Below are positions 26,622 to 35,212 of a stretch of DNA of 64,000 nucleotides, in pieces (positions within the stretch are counted from its first letter, which is position 1; the number at the start of each line of letters is the position of its first letter). Position numbers and translations under genes: made by a program. Source of the DNA: Cryobacterium sp. Y11 (lineage in GTDB: Bacteria > Actinomycetota > Actinomycetes > Actinomycetales > Microbacteriaceae); assembly GCF_002929535.1 (NCBI RefSeq), contig NZ_PJJO01000049.1, forward strand, positions 1-64,000. Direction: 5' to 3'. Below the pieces are notes generated by a model, which saw only the letters and a program-made list of their open reading frames with translations, was not told the origin of the DNA and made no database searches.

Positions 26622-28541
26622 ATGGCGCCGAGCTTTCGGTCTCCGGTAGTAACCATCATCGCCGCAGCAGTAGTTGCTACGGCGATCGTTTTCGGCGCAG
26701 GGGCGGCTCAAGCGGACACGGCGCCGCCGAGCGCATCCACCCCTAAAACCGTATCGGCTGATGCTTTGCCTACTGCCCAAATCAACGGGGTGGTGTGGAC
26801 GCAAGTTATCGTGGGAAACACGGTCTATGTCGGCGGTGAGTTTACGCGCGCGCGGCCCGCTGGAGCCTCGGCGGGTACGAGCGAGGTCACGCGCAATAAT
26901 CTCATGGCGTACAACCTGTCGACCGGTGTCATGACGGCATTTAATCCCAGTCTGAACGGTGCCGTGCGGGCGATCACCGCCTCGCCAGACGGATTGCGCA
27001 TCTATGTCGGGGGAGCCTTTACTAAGGTCGGTGCCGTGGCGCGAAGTCGCTTGGCCGCCTTCGCGACGGACACTGGGGCACTCCTGTCTGATTGGAAGCC
27101 AACAGCCAACGGTACAGTCAGGGCACTTGGCGCGTCGGGGAGCACCGTCTTCGCTGGGGGGAGTTTCACCTCGGCCAATTCACAGTCGCGCCAGAGGATC
27201 GCCTCGTTCATTGGCTCGACCGGCACGCTTGGAGCGTGGAAAGGCAAGATTCCCGATGGTGCGGTGCAGGCACTGACGGTTTCGCCAAGCGGCGACCGGG
27301 TTGTTATTGGTGGTTCGTTCACGTCCTACAACGGTGCGACGACTCCGGGCTATGGAATGGCGGCCACGAATTCCACCTCCGGTGCGGGTATGACCTGGAA
27401 TATCGGAAAGCTCATTAAGAATGCCGGCCCTAACGGTGCCATTTTGTCGCTCACCTCCGATGCCGACGGCGTCTACGGCACCGGTTACGATTTTGGCAGC
27501 GGAGCTATGTTTGAGGGCACGTTCCGGGCCAGCTGGACTAATGGCAACACCGTTTGGATCGAGGACTGCCATGGTGACACCTATTCGGCCGTTCCGGTTG
27601 GCGACGTCGTGTACACAACCGCTCACGCGCATTTCTGCGGCAATATCGGCGGGTTTAAGGAGACGGTCCCACGCAGTTATCACCGCACGCTGACCTTCAC
27701 CAAGGTGGCAACCGGAACCATCACCAGGAACGTCACGGGTGGGAGCTACTTCAATTTCGCCGGAAAGCCCAGGCCCACCCTGCTGGCGTTCTACCCGGAC
27801 ATCAACACCGGCACCTTCACCGGGCAGGGGCAAGGCCCGTGGAACGTGGCAGCGAACTCTCAATATCTGCTCTACGGCGGCGAGTTCACGATTGTAAATA
27901 ACAAGAGGCAGCAGGGGCTCGTGCGCTTCGCGGTGTCTTCGATCGCCCCGGACAAGGAAGGGCCGAAGGCAACCGGCGCCAGCTTCAAGCCCACGCTCAC
28001 CACGCCCAGCGCTGGAACAGTCACGGTGAGGTGGACCTCCAATTACGATCGCGACAATGAGCTACTTCGTTACGAGGTGCTCCGAAACGGCGTGGTCGTG
28101 CATACCCAAACGGGACTTTCCGTGGACTGGAGCCGCCCGGCGATCAGCTGGACCGACACCGGTCGTACGCCCGGAACGACGTACTCGTACCAGATTCGGG
28201 TGAGTGACCCGTTCGGTAATACCGTCACCGGCGACGCGGCCACCAAGAGAGCTCTCGGCGTCACCACCCTCAAGGAAACACCGGGCGTGACTGTGCCCAC
28301 CGAACCGAACCTCGCTCCCGACGTGAATCTGTTGCCAGCTCCCGAGGTTGCCCCCGATGCGAATGTCGCGCCAGCCCCTGAGGTCGCGCCCGATGCGAAC
28401 GTCGTGCCAGCCCCTGAGGTCGTGCCCGATGCGAACGTCGTGCCGGCGCCCGAGATCGTGCCCGACCTCGACGTCGTGCCGGTTCCTGAGGTCGTACCCG
28501 ATGTGAACGTGGAACCTGCGCCGAAAGCCGGGCGGGAGTAG
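26622..28541 (+). CDS. secreted beta-propeller/FN3 protein, shortest of three paralogues
   Basis: A 639-residue exported protein. The start at ATG 26622 follows AGAGG and leads straight into a signal peptide ending AQA near residue 30; the open frame upstream is not protein-like. Residues ~40-435 form a beta-propeller-like domain of repeated VYVGGEFT / IYVGGAFT / VFAGGSFT / VVIGGSFT blades. It holds the pair DCHGD (D315) and HAHFC (to C339), kept in all three paralogues. An FN3-like domain (about 450-545) follows, then six 12-residue Pro/Val repeats at the C-terminus. No sorting signal is seen. Function is unknown; a matrix or adhesin role is inferred from its place among polysaccharide genes. 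Confidence 0.88.
   Translation: MAPSFRSPVVTIIAAAVVATAIVFGAGAAQADTAPPSASTPKTVSADALPTAQINGVVWTQVIVGNTVYVGGEFTRARPAGASAGTSEVTRNNLMAYNLSTGVMTAFNPSLNGAVRAITASPDGLRIYVGGAFTKVGAVARSRLAAFATDTGALLSDWKPTANGTVRALGASGSTVFAGGSFTSANSQSRQRIASFIGSTGTLGAWKGKIPDGAVQALTVSPSGDRVVIGGSFTSYNGATTPGYGMAATNSTSGAGMTWNIGKLIKNAGPNGAILSLTSDADGVYGTGYDFGSGAMFEGTFRASWTNGNTVWIEDCHGDTYSAVPVGDVVYTTAHAHFCGNIGGFKETVPRSYHRTLTFTKVATGTITRNVTGGSYFNFAGKPRPTLLAFYPDINTGTFTGQGQGPWNVAANSQYLLYGGEFTIVNNKRQQGLVRFAVSSIAPDKEGPKATGASFKPTLTTPSAGTVTVRWTSNYDRDNELLRYEVLRNGVVVHTQTGLSVDWSRPAISWTDTGRTPGTTYSYQIRVSDPFGNTVTGDAATKRALGVTTLKETPGVTVPTEPNLAPDVNLLPAPEVAPDANVAPAPEVAPDANVVPAPEVVPDANVVPAPEIVPDLDVVPVPEVVPDVNVEPAPKAGRE
28314..28529 (+). repeat. six 36-bp coding repeats (12-residue Pro/Val units)
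   Basis: Six in-frame units of 36 bp encode variants of APDANVVPAPEV. They form a rigid, exposed C-terminal tail. Middle units are nearly identical in DNA, so copy number may change by slippage or recombination. Confidence 0.9.
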
Positions 28542-28564
28542 TCGGGCACGGCCACCGGGCACGA

Positions 28565-29698
28565 TTAGCGCGAGCGCACAGCGAGCCGGGTCGGCCGGGC
28601 AGCGGCCCGCTTGAGAACCTGGGTCAGCAACGTCAGGCGGCGCTCCTTCGTAAAGAGCGGGTTGACCGTCGACGGTTCGGGCAAGGCTTCCCGCGCTCGG
28701 ACGGACCGTTCTAGCGTGAGAATCGCCGTCGAAATGTCCGTCATGGGTGCATCGGTGCGCGCTACGGCGATGCCGCCGACAAGGGGCAGCACCTCACCGG
28801 GCCCACCGTCGGCGAATCCCGCGGCTCGCACCCCCACCCGCCATGCTTCAACGGGAACGAGGCCAAACGACTCGGGCATGGAGGGAAAGCAGGCAACAGC
28901 ATCGATCTCTCCGGCGATGGCTGCTACGGATTTTGCCTCGCCGCGGTACTCGATGCGTGGGTCGCTCTCGATCAGGTGCATCACAGCGTCGAGAGCGGAC
29001 TCCTGCCCAGGAAAGGGGGCGCCGAACAGAAGCAGGCGCCACGTGGAACCGGAAACGGGAAGGTGGGAGGGCACCGCCGGCCACAGGGACTGCAGCGCCT
29101 GGGCTACCTCGAGGTGGCCCCGTCGCCCATTGACCCGGCCGACGACGGCGAGGGTGAACGGGGCGTGCAGTGTCGGTGCTCTGACGGTAGTTACCGGGTC
29201 GAACACGGGCGATGTCACGGTCAGCCGCGTGCGGGCAACCCCGTTGCGCTCGAGCCACGCCGCCGTTGCCTCACTGCAGGCGCAGACAGGAAAGCGGCCA
29301 GGGGCCAGAAGCAGCCGCACCAGGAGATTTCCCAAGCGGCTGGGCAGGAGTTCGTGCACCGACAGGTAAAAGCTCTTGCGTTTCAGGCGCAGCAGGGGGA
29401 TATACGCGGCGAGGGCGAGAGTCCACAAGACCACGACGTCAGCGTCGGCAATTTCCGGCCGAAGACGAATCGGATGCAGGAGGTCTGCGATTTTACTGAG
29501 CCTCAGGACGGCCAGCCCCGGGTCCACGATGACTGTCGCGGCTAGACCGGCCTGATCAAACTCTTCGGCCAGCGGTCCGGGGTTTGGCACGATGACAGCC
29601 ACGGTGTGACCAAGGCTGAGAAGGCAGGAGATTTCCTGAATGAGTACACGGGAGGCACCGTAGGCGTCATTGTTTCCGTGCAAGATAGCGATGCGCAT
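28565..29698 (-). CDS. glycosyltransferase (GT4-like)
   Basis: A 377-residue GT-B protein. The N-terminal Rossmann half begins MRIAILHGNNDAYGASRVLIQEISCLLSLGHTVAVI; the C-terminal half has VVGRVNGRRGHLEVAQAL and the donor-site segment CFPSMPESFGLVPVEAWRVGV with the E-x7-E spacing of GT4 retaining enzymes. It lies convergent to the first propeller gene, 23 bp apart. Sugar donor and acceptor are unknown. Confidence 0.88.
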   Translation of the reverse strand: MRIAILHGNNDAYGASRVLIQEISCLLSLGHTVAVIVPNPGPLAEEFDQAGLAATVIVDPGLAVLRLSKIADLLHPIRLRPEIADADVVVLWTLALAAYIPLLRLKRKSFYLSVHELLPSRLGNLLVRLLLAPGRFPVCACSEATAAWLERNGVARTRLTVTSPVFDPVTTVRAPTLHAPFTLAVVGRVNGRRGHLEVAQALQSLWPAVPSHLPVSGSTWRLLLFGAPFPGQESALDAVMHLIESDPRIEYRGEAKSVAAIAGEIDAVACFPSMPESFGLVPVEAWRVGVRAAGFADGGPGEVLPLVGGIAVARTDAPMTDISTAILTLERSVRAREALPEPSTVNPLFTKERRLTLLTQVLKRAAARPTRLAVRSR

Positions 29699-29871
29699 GT
29701 GTTGGCCTCATCAATTGTCGGCAGGTTTCACACACTGTACAGCGTGGGCGCGTACCCCAAAATGGGCGCAGACGCCCCCTTGGAAAGAAAACCCCACCCG
29801 TGTATTAATAGCTCAACGACGTCTCACTCGATTCGCTTTTTTCGATCGGGTCCCTAGCTTGGAGTTCGATC

Positions 29872-30639
29872 ATGGCCGTGCACCACCCCGCCGATACTGG
29901 CCCAGATACCGGCCCCGACAGTGCGGGTCAACGGCGCAGACTGTGGTGGATCGTGGGGGCAGGCCTGCTCGTGCTGCTCGTGGTCATTCTGCTGGTAGCA
30001 AACGGATGGGCGTCGCAGCGCGCCGATTCGGCCGACGCGTCCGCGACTCCGTCAGTGACGAGTCCGTCCCCGTCCCCGTCCCCGTCCCCGTCCCCGTCTT
30101 CGACTTCGTCCCCAACGCCAGGTACCACTCCGGCGCCGTTGGCCAGCCCGGCACCGACAGCTCCGGCATCTCCCGCGCCGGCCGCTCCCGATCCGAGCGC
30201 CGGGATCGGTGTTCCGTCTGGCGATGTCGCTCCACCGCAGATCCTGGCTCCCGTGCCCCTGGCCGACGCGGCAGCGGCCGTGCCCGGTGTCGTGTTCAGC
30301 ATCAGTGATCTCGAGGCCGTCGATGGGGTGGCCCGGGGACCGGGCGAAGTCGCCGGGCCGTCGCTCCGTTTCGCCGTCTCGGTTCGCAATGACACCGCGT
30401 CAACGGTGTCGTTGACCTCAACGGTCGTCAACTTCTATTTCGGGGCCGACCAGACGCCGGCCACCGAACTCGCCGCGCCCGGTGGCGTGCCACTTCCGGA
30501 CGAGGTCGCTGCGGGGGGCACCGCTCGCGGCGTCTTCGTTTTCAATGTCCCCAATGAGGGGCGGAGCCTCGTGCAGATTGCCGTGGATTACTCGGCCGGA
30601 GTGCCGATTGTGCTGTTCGAGGGCCCGGCGCCGCACTGA
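29872..30639 (+). CDS. membrane-anchored protein with a Ser/Pro-rich stalk and a beta-sandwich-like domain
   Basis: A 255-residue protein: a short cytoplasmic tail, one transmembrane helix (WWIVGAGLLVLLVVILLVANGW, about 25-46), a Ser/Pro/Ala-rich stalk (about 55-120) and an extracellular domain of ~130 residues. That domain has the FAVSVRNDTASTVSLTSTVVNFYFGAD pattern seen in DUF4352-like immunoglobulin folds. No enzyme motif is visible. It sits 180 bp upstream of the second propeller gene and may be a surface partner of these proteins; that is inference. Confidence 0.75.
   Translation: MAVHHPADTGPDTGPDSAGQRRRLWWIVGAGLLVLLVVILLVANGWASQRADSADASATPSVTSPSPSPSPSPSPSSTSSPTPGTTPAPLASPAPTAPASPAPAAPDPSAGIGVPSGDVAPPQILAPVPLADAAAAVPGVVFSISDLEAVDGVARGPGEVAGPSLRFAVSVRNDTASTVSLTSTVVNFYFGADQTPATELAAPGGVPLPDEVAAGGTARGVFVFNVPNEGRSLVQIAVDYSAGVPIVLFEGPAPH
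30062..30098 (+). repeat. hexanucleotide repeat coding Ser-Pro
   Basis: About six copies of CCGTCC in a row encode (SP)n in the stalk of the membrane-anchored protein. Slippage in whole units would lengthen or shorten the stalk without a frameshift. Confidence 0.8.
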
Positions 30640-30657
30640 TCGCCCGTGACAACCGCT

Positions 30658-30700
30658 CCCCCATAGGGGGTATTCCATCTTGAGAAAATCTCACTAGACT
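30658..30700 (+). promoter_or_regulatory. C-run/G-run palindrome promoter of the 1098-residue propeller protein
   Basis: CCCCC (30658-30662), ATA, GGGGG (30666-30670), then a weak -35 TATTCC abutting the G-run and, 18 bp on, a -10 TAGACT (30695-30700). The gene starts 57 bp further on. Confidence 0.55.
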
Positions 30701-30757
30701 CCGTTGAATGCGATGACCACCCGACGTCCTCGCTCCTCATCCGAGTAAGGAAACTCC

Positions 30758-33700
30758 GTGGGATCTCTCTTCGCGTCTCCCCTGAATCGAATCCGTCCGA
30801 GTTTGAGGCGCGAACCTTCGACACGCGCCGGTGTATTCGGCTTGATGACCGCTCTCGCGGTAGTCGCCGCCGTTCTCACGGTTCCACTTCAGGCCGTAGC
30901 CGATACTGCTCCTGTCGACTCGGCGACGCCGGTGACGATGGCCGCGGACTCTCTGCCCACCGCGCAGATCAACGGTGTGGTGTGGACGCAGCTGATCGTC
31001 GGCAACACCGTCTACGTGGGTGGTGAATTCACCAAGGCTCGACCTGCGGGTTCCGGCATTGGCGTGAACGAGGTGGTGCGCACCAACTTGCTCGCCTACA
31101 ACCTGACCACCGGGGTGTTGATCCCGACCTTCACTCCGAACCCCAACGGTGCGGTGCGAGCGCTCGTCGCATCCGCTGACGGCACCAGAATCTACGCGGG
31201 CGGCTCGTTTACCACCGTGGGCGGAGTGAATCGGTACCGTCTGGCGGCCTTTGACGCCAGCACAGGCGCACTCGTAACGTCGTTTGCTCCGGTTCTGAAC
31301 GCTCAGGTCAAAGCCCTCGGATTTTCGGGTGGTACCGTGTTCGCCGGTGGAGCATTTAGCATTGCCGGCGGCCAGCCGCGCCCTCAGATAGCCTCGTTTG
31401 ACGCCGCGAACGGCGCGCTGAAGGCATGGTCAGGTACCCCGGAAGGCGGTGCCGTCAACGCGATAACCGTCTCGCCCGATGGTGCCAAGGTCATTATCGG
31501 CGGCGCCTTCACGTCGTACAACGGTGCAAGCACCCCCGGCTACGGGATGGCAGCCCTCGACTCCGTCACCGGCGCCTCCCTGCCCTGGATGGTCAACTCC
31601 CTCATCCGCAATGGCGGAATCAACGGCGGGATCACGAGCCTGACCTCCTCGTCCGATGGCGTCTTCGGCACGGGATATGACTACGGCGCTGGCGCTAACT
31701 TCGAGGGCACCTTCCGGGCCAATTGGTCGGACGGATCGATCATCTGGATGGAAGACTGCCACGGCGATACCTACTCCGCCACGCTGACCCAGAATGTCGT
31801 CTACACCACCGGTCACGCCCACTACTGCGGCAACATTGGTGGTCCGGTCGAGACGACGCCACGCTCCTACCACCGCACACTGTCGTTCACGATGGCCACC
31901 ACCGGACTCATTACGCCGAACGCCGTGGGCAGTTACGACAACTTCGTCGGCAAACCTCGACCGAGCCTGCTGAGCTTCTACCCGGAGATCAACACCGGCA
32001 CTTACACCGGGCAGGGGCAGGGCCCCTGGAACGTCGTGACCAACGGCCAATATCTGCTGTACGCCGGCGAGTTCACCAACGTCAACAACAAGGGGCAGCA
32101 GGGCCTGGCCCGATTCGTCAGTTCCCAGGCCGCGACCAACAAAGAAGGGCCTCGCGTGGCCAACGCGGCCTTCGTCGCGACTGCCTTCGTTCCAGACCTG
32201 CAATCCCTCTCAAACGGCACTGTGCGCATTGGCTGGAAGTCGGCCTACGACCGTGACAACGAACGACTCACCTACGAGGTCCTGCGCAACGGGGTGTCGG
32301 TCGGCACCGTCTCTGGTCTGTCGGTCGACTGGTCTCGACCCAGCATGGGTTGGACAGACACCGGGCTGACCGCCGGGCAAACGTATTCGTATCAGGTCAG
32401 GGTGAGCGATCCGTTTGGCAACGTGAAGACCGGCGCGGCGGCATCCGTTACCGTCGCCAGTGCGGGGAGCTACAGCGCCTACGCGTCCGCGGTGCGTGCC
32501 GATTCACCGACGTCCTACTGGCCGCTCGGTGAAGCCAGCGGAACGACGGCCTTCGACTGGGCCGCCGCCGCTAATGCGCAGACCGCCACCGGTGTGACTC
32601 GGGACGTCGGTGGCGCTCTCACCGGTGACAGCGCCTCTGCTTCGCGGTTCAACGGCACCACCACCGGGTTTGCAGCGTCGAGCGCGTTTGAAACGCCGCG
32701 GGGCGACTTTAGCGTTGAATCCTGGGTGAAGACCACGACCAACCGTGGCGGCAAGATAATCGGACTCGGCAATAGCACCACCACAAACTCCACCGCCTAC
32801 GACCGCCACGTTTACATGGACAATGCCGGCCGCATCTGGTTCGGCGTCAAACCTGGTGTTCTGCGCACCGTCAATACGACGGGGTCCTACAATGACGGAC
32901 AGTGGCACCACATCGTCGCCACTGTTGGCGCAAACGGCATGGCGCTGTACATCGACGGTTCCCTCGCCGCCCAACGCACCGACACGACGTCCGCAGCCGC
33001 GATCCAAGGCTATTGGCGCATCGGCGGCGACAATCTCAGAGGCTGGACCAGCCGGCCCCTGAGTGACTACATCGCCGCTGACATCGATGAAGTCGCCGTG
33101 TATCCGACCGCACTCGGGGCTGCATCCATCGCGAACCACTACGCCGTGGGCCGCTCCGGTCCTCAGGCCAACGTGCCGCCGACGGCGGCGTTTGGCTACC
33201 AGACGTCGCCACTTGCCGTCTCGGTGGACGCATCCGCTTCGACGGATGCTGATGGCACCGTCGCCGAATATGCCTGGTCGTGGGGTGACGGAACGAACGG
33301 GGCCGGCAGAACGGCCACGCACAACTACACCGTCGCCGGAAGCTATTCGGTCTCCCTCACGGTTACCGATAACTCGGCCGCGACGAGCGCGACGACGCAG
33401 ACCGTGCTCGTGCCTTCTGTCGATCCCAATCTCCCCGTGGCAACCGACACGTTTTCCCGACTCTTGAGCAGCGGACTCGGCTCGGCAGACAGCGGCGGCG
33501 CGTGGACCACGACCGGATCGTCGGTGAACTACTCGGTCAGCGACGGGGCCGGGCGATTCAAGGCGTCGGCCGGGGCCACGGTCAACGGATATTTGTCGGG
33601 CGTCTCCGCGGCTGACAGCGATGTGAGCGTGACGATGGCACTTCAGCAGGCGGCCACCGGCTCGGGAGCCTATGCGTCGGTCATTGGCAGACGAGTCGGC

Positions 33701-34054
33701 ACCGATGATTACCGAGCCAGGGTCAAGTTCCTGGCCACGGGCGTCGTGCAGCTGCAGCTCATGCATGGTGCGACGACCCTGGCAACGCAAAACATTGCCG
33801 GGCTGACCTACGCAACGGGATCTCAGCTTCGACTACGGTTGCAGGTTTTCGGCACCGCGCCGACGACTATACAGGCGAAGGTCTGGAGCGTCGGCGGCAC
33901 CGAGCCGTCGATCTGGCAGCTCAGCACGACGGATGCCACTCCCGCCCTACAGGCGCCGGGCTCTGTCGGGTTGGCCTTCTACCTCGGGTCAACGGCCACG
34001 GTGTCGCCGGTCACGGCAGCCTTCGACGAATTGATCGCCACACGCGTGAATTGA
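30758..34054 (+). CDS. secreted beta-propeller/FN3/LamG/PKD protein, second of three paralogues
   Basis: A 1098-residue exported protein with a GTG start and a signal peptide ending near residue 48. Domain order: beta-propeller (~50-455) with repeated VYVGGEFT/IYAGGSFT blades and the DCHGD (C334) / HAHYC motif pair; FN3 (~468-566); LamG/concanavalin-like domain starting SYWPLGE (~585-800); PKD domain (~804-886) with DADGTVAEYAWSWGDG; and a C-terminal ~205-residue domain starting FSRLLSSGLGSA that looks like another lectin-type jelly roll. No anchor or sorting motif is seen. The sugar-binding modules and context suggest an exopolysaccharide-bound matrix protein. Confidence 0.88.
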   Translation: MGSLFASPLNRIRPSLRREPSTRAGVFGLMTALAVVAAVLTVPLQAVADTAPVDSATPVTMAADSLPTAQINGVVWTQLIVGNTVYVGGEFTKARPAGSGIGVNEVVRTNLLAYNLTTGVLIPTFTPNPNGAVRALVASADGTRIYAGGSFTTVGGVNRYRLAAFDASTGALVTSFAPVLNAQVKALGFSGGTVFAGGAFSIAGGQPRPQIASFDAANGALKAWSGTPEGGAVNAITVSPDGAKVIIGGAFTSYNGASTPGYGMAALDSVTGASLPWMVNSLIRNGGINGGITSLTSSSDGVFGTGYDYGAGANFEGTFRANWSDGSIIWMEDCHGDTYSATLTQNVVYTTGHAHYCGNIGGPVETTPRSYHRTLSFTMATTGLITPNAVGSYDNFVGKPRPSLLSFYPEINTGTYTGQGQGPWNVVTNGQYLLYAGEFTNVNNKGQQGLARFVSSQAATNKEGPRVANAAFVATAFVPDLQSLSNGTVRIGWKSAYDRDNERLTYEVLRNGVSVGTVSGLSVDWSRPSMGWTDTGLTAGQTYSYQVRVSDPFGNVKTGAAASVTVASAGSYSAYASAVRADSPTSYWPLGEASGTTAFDWAAAANAQTATGVTRDVGGALTGDSASASRFNGTTTGFAASSAFETPRGDFSVESWVKTTTNRGGKIIGLGNSTTTNSTAYDRHVYMDNAGRIWFGVKPGVLRTVNTTGSYNDGQWHHIVATVGANGMALYIDGSLAAQRTDTTSAAAIQGYWRIGGDNLRGWTSRPLSDYIAADIDEVAVYPTALGAASIANHYAVGRSGPQANVPPTAAFGYQTSPLAVSVDASASTDADGTVAEYAWSWGDGTNGAGRTATHNYTVAGSYSVSLTVTDNSAATSATTQTVLVPSVDPNLPVATDTFSRLLSSGLGSADSGGAWTTTGSSVNYSVSDGAGRFKASAGATVNGYLSGVSAADSDVSVTMALQQAATGSGAYASVIGRRVGTDDYRARVKFLATGVVQLQLMHGATTLATQNIAGLTYATGSQLRLRLQVFGTAPTTIQAKVWSVGGTEPSIWQLSTTDATPALQAPGSVGLAFYLGSTATVSPVTAAFDELIATRVN

Positions 34055-34151
34055 CCGATGCCGAGCGAGGGCCATCAGCGTGTCTGACCGTACGTGTTGA
34101 GAACCGGTGCTCGCGCACAATTCGTGTACCCAGTGCCACAGAGGGGGAGTC

Positions 34152-35099
34152 GTGACCACAGAATATCCGTGTGATGAGGCCAGCGTAGTAATTGCGGTCC
34201 TCACCTACTGTCGAGCCCATGACCTGGAGGAGCTATTGCCCGAGCTCCTAGACCAGGCAGGCACGGTGTCGCGATCGATCGAGATTCTCGTCGTCGACAA
34301 CGATCCGAAGGGGGGCGCCCGCGACCAGGTGGTTGCGGCCGCCGAGTCGAATAGCTCCGTGCCGATGCGGTACGTGCACGAACCGATTCCTGGGATCGCA
34401 GCGGGTCGTAATCGGGCTTTGACGGAAGCAGATCATGCCCAACTACTGATCTTCATCGACGACGACGAGCGACCCACCGCACAGTGGCTCATGCAGCTTC
34501 TCGATACCTACGCTACTTTTCGACCGGCCGCCGTGGTCGGTCCGGTGCTCTCGCGGTACGACACGGAGCCCGAACCGTGGATTCGGGCTGGTGGCTTCTT
34601 TGAGCGCCGCCGATTCGCCACGGGAACGCCAGTTTCTCTCGCCGCCACCAACAACCTGCTCCTTGATCTCGTTCAGGTGCGCCGCCTTGGCTTGCAGTTC
34701 GACGAGCGGTTCGGTATCTCCGGCGGTTCGGATTCGCTGTTCACCCGGCAGCTGCATCGGCTTGGCGGGCAAATGATCTGGTGCGACGAGGCTATCGTCA
34801 TCGACGTGGTCCCGGCCAGTCGACTCACTCGAGAATGGGTGCTGCAGCGCGCCTTCCGCATGGGTAATACCTGGAGTCGGATCAACCTCGACGACACCGC
34901 GCACGGCGAGCGGATGCTCGTGCGAGCCACCATGGTCGCTCGCGGCACCGTGCGGGTCTTGGGCGGCCTCGCTCGCTACCTGACCGGATTGATCATCGGG
35001 CAATTGCCCCATCGGGCCAGAGGGCTCCGCACGGCCGCCCGCGGTGCCGGCATGCTGAGCGGTTCGGTCGGGTCGGTTTATCAGGAGTACAAGCGGTAG
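34152..35099 (+). CDS. glycosyltransferase family 2
   Basis: A 315-residue GT-A enzyme. The GTG at 34152 is chosen because GGGGGAG lies 2-3 nt beyond normal spacing upstream and the residues before it are not family-like. VVIAVLTYCRAHDLEELLPEL opens the fold, VDNDPKGG follows, and the metal motif is FIDDDERP near residue 103. FDERFGISGGSDSLFTRQL matches the acceptor-side ED-like region. It sits between the two large propeller genes, in the same direction. Product linkage is unknown. Confidence 0.9.
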   Translation: MTTEYPCDEASVVIAVLTYCRAHDLEELLPELLDQAGTVSRSIEILVVDNDPKGGARDQVVAAAESNSSVPMRYVHEPIPGIAAGRNRALTEADHAQLLIFIDDDERPTAQWLMQLLDTYATFRPAAVVGPVLSRYDTEPEPWIRAGGFFERRRFATGTPVSLAATNNLLLDLVQVRRLGLQFDERFGISGGSDSLFTRQLHRLGGQMIWCDEAIVIDVVPASRLTREWVLQRAFRMGNTWSRINLDDTAHGERMLVRATMVARGTVRVLGGLARYLTGLIIGQLPHRARGLRTAARGAGMLSGSVGSVYQEYKR

Positions 35100-35109
35100 C
35101 CCACTGTCG

Positions 35110-35153
35110 CCCCGTAAGGGGGGAAGTCATACGTGACAAAGATTCAATATACT
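35110..35153 (+). promoter_or_regulatory. C-run/G-run palindrome promoter of the 1429-residue propeller protein
   Basis: CCCC (35110-35113), GTAA, GGGGGG (35118-35123), then AAGTCA abutting the G-run and, 18 bp on, a good -10 TATACT (35148-35153). The spacing from G-run to -10 (24 nt) equals that before the 1098-residue paralogue. Confidence 0.6.
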
Positions 35154-35212
35154 GCGAACTAGTGCGGTGGCTACTCGAAGGCTACGGTCCCAACCCTAAG
35201 TGAGGCCTTCTG

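Noticed and set aside
28314..28529. A CRISPR array
   Set aside because: The 36-bp units are adjacent, have no spacers and lie in frame inside a gene, coding a Pro/Val tail.
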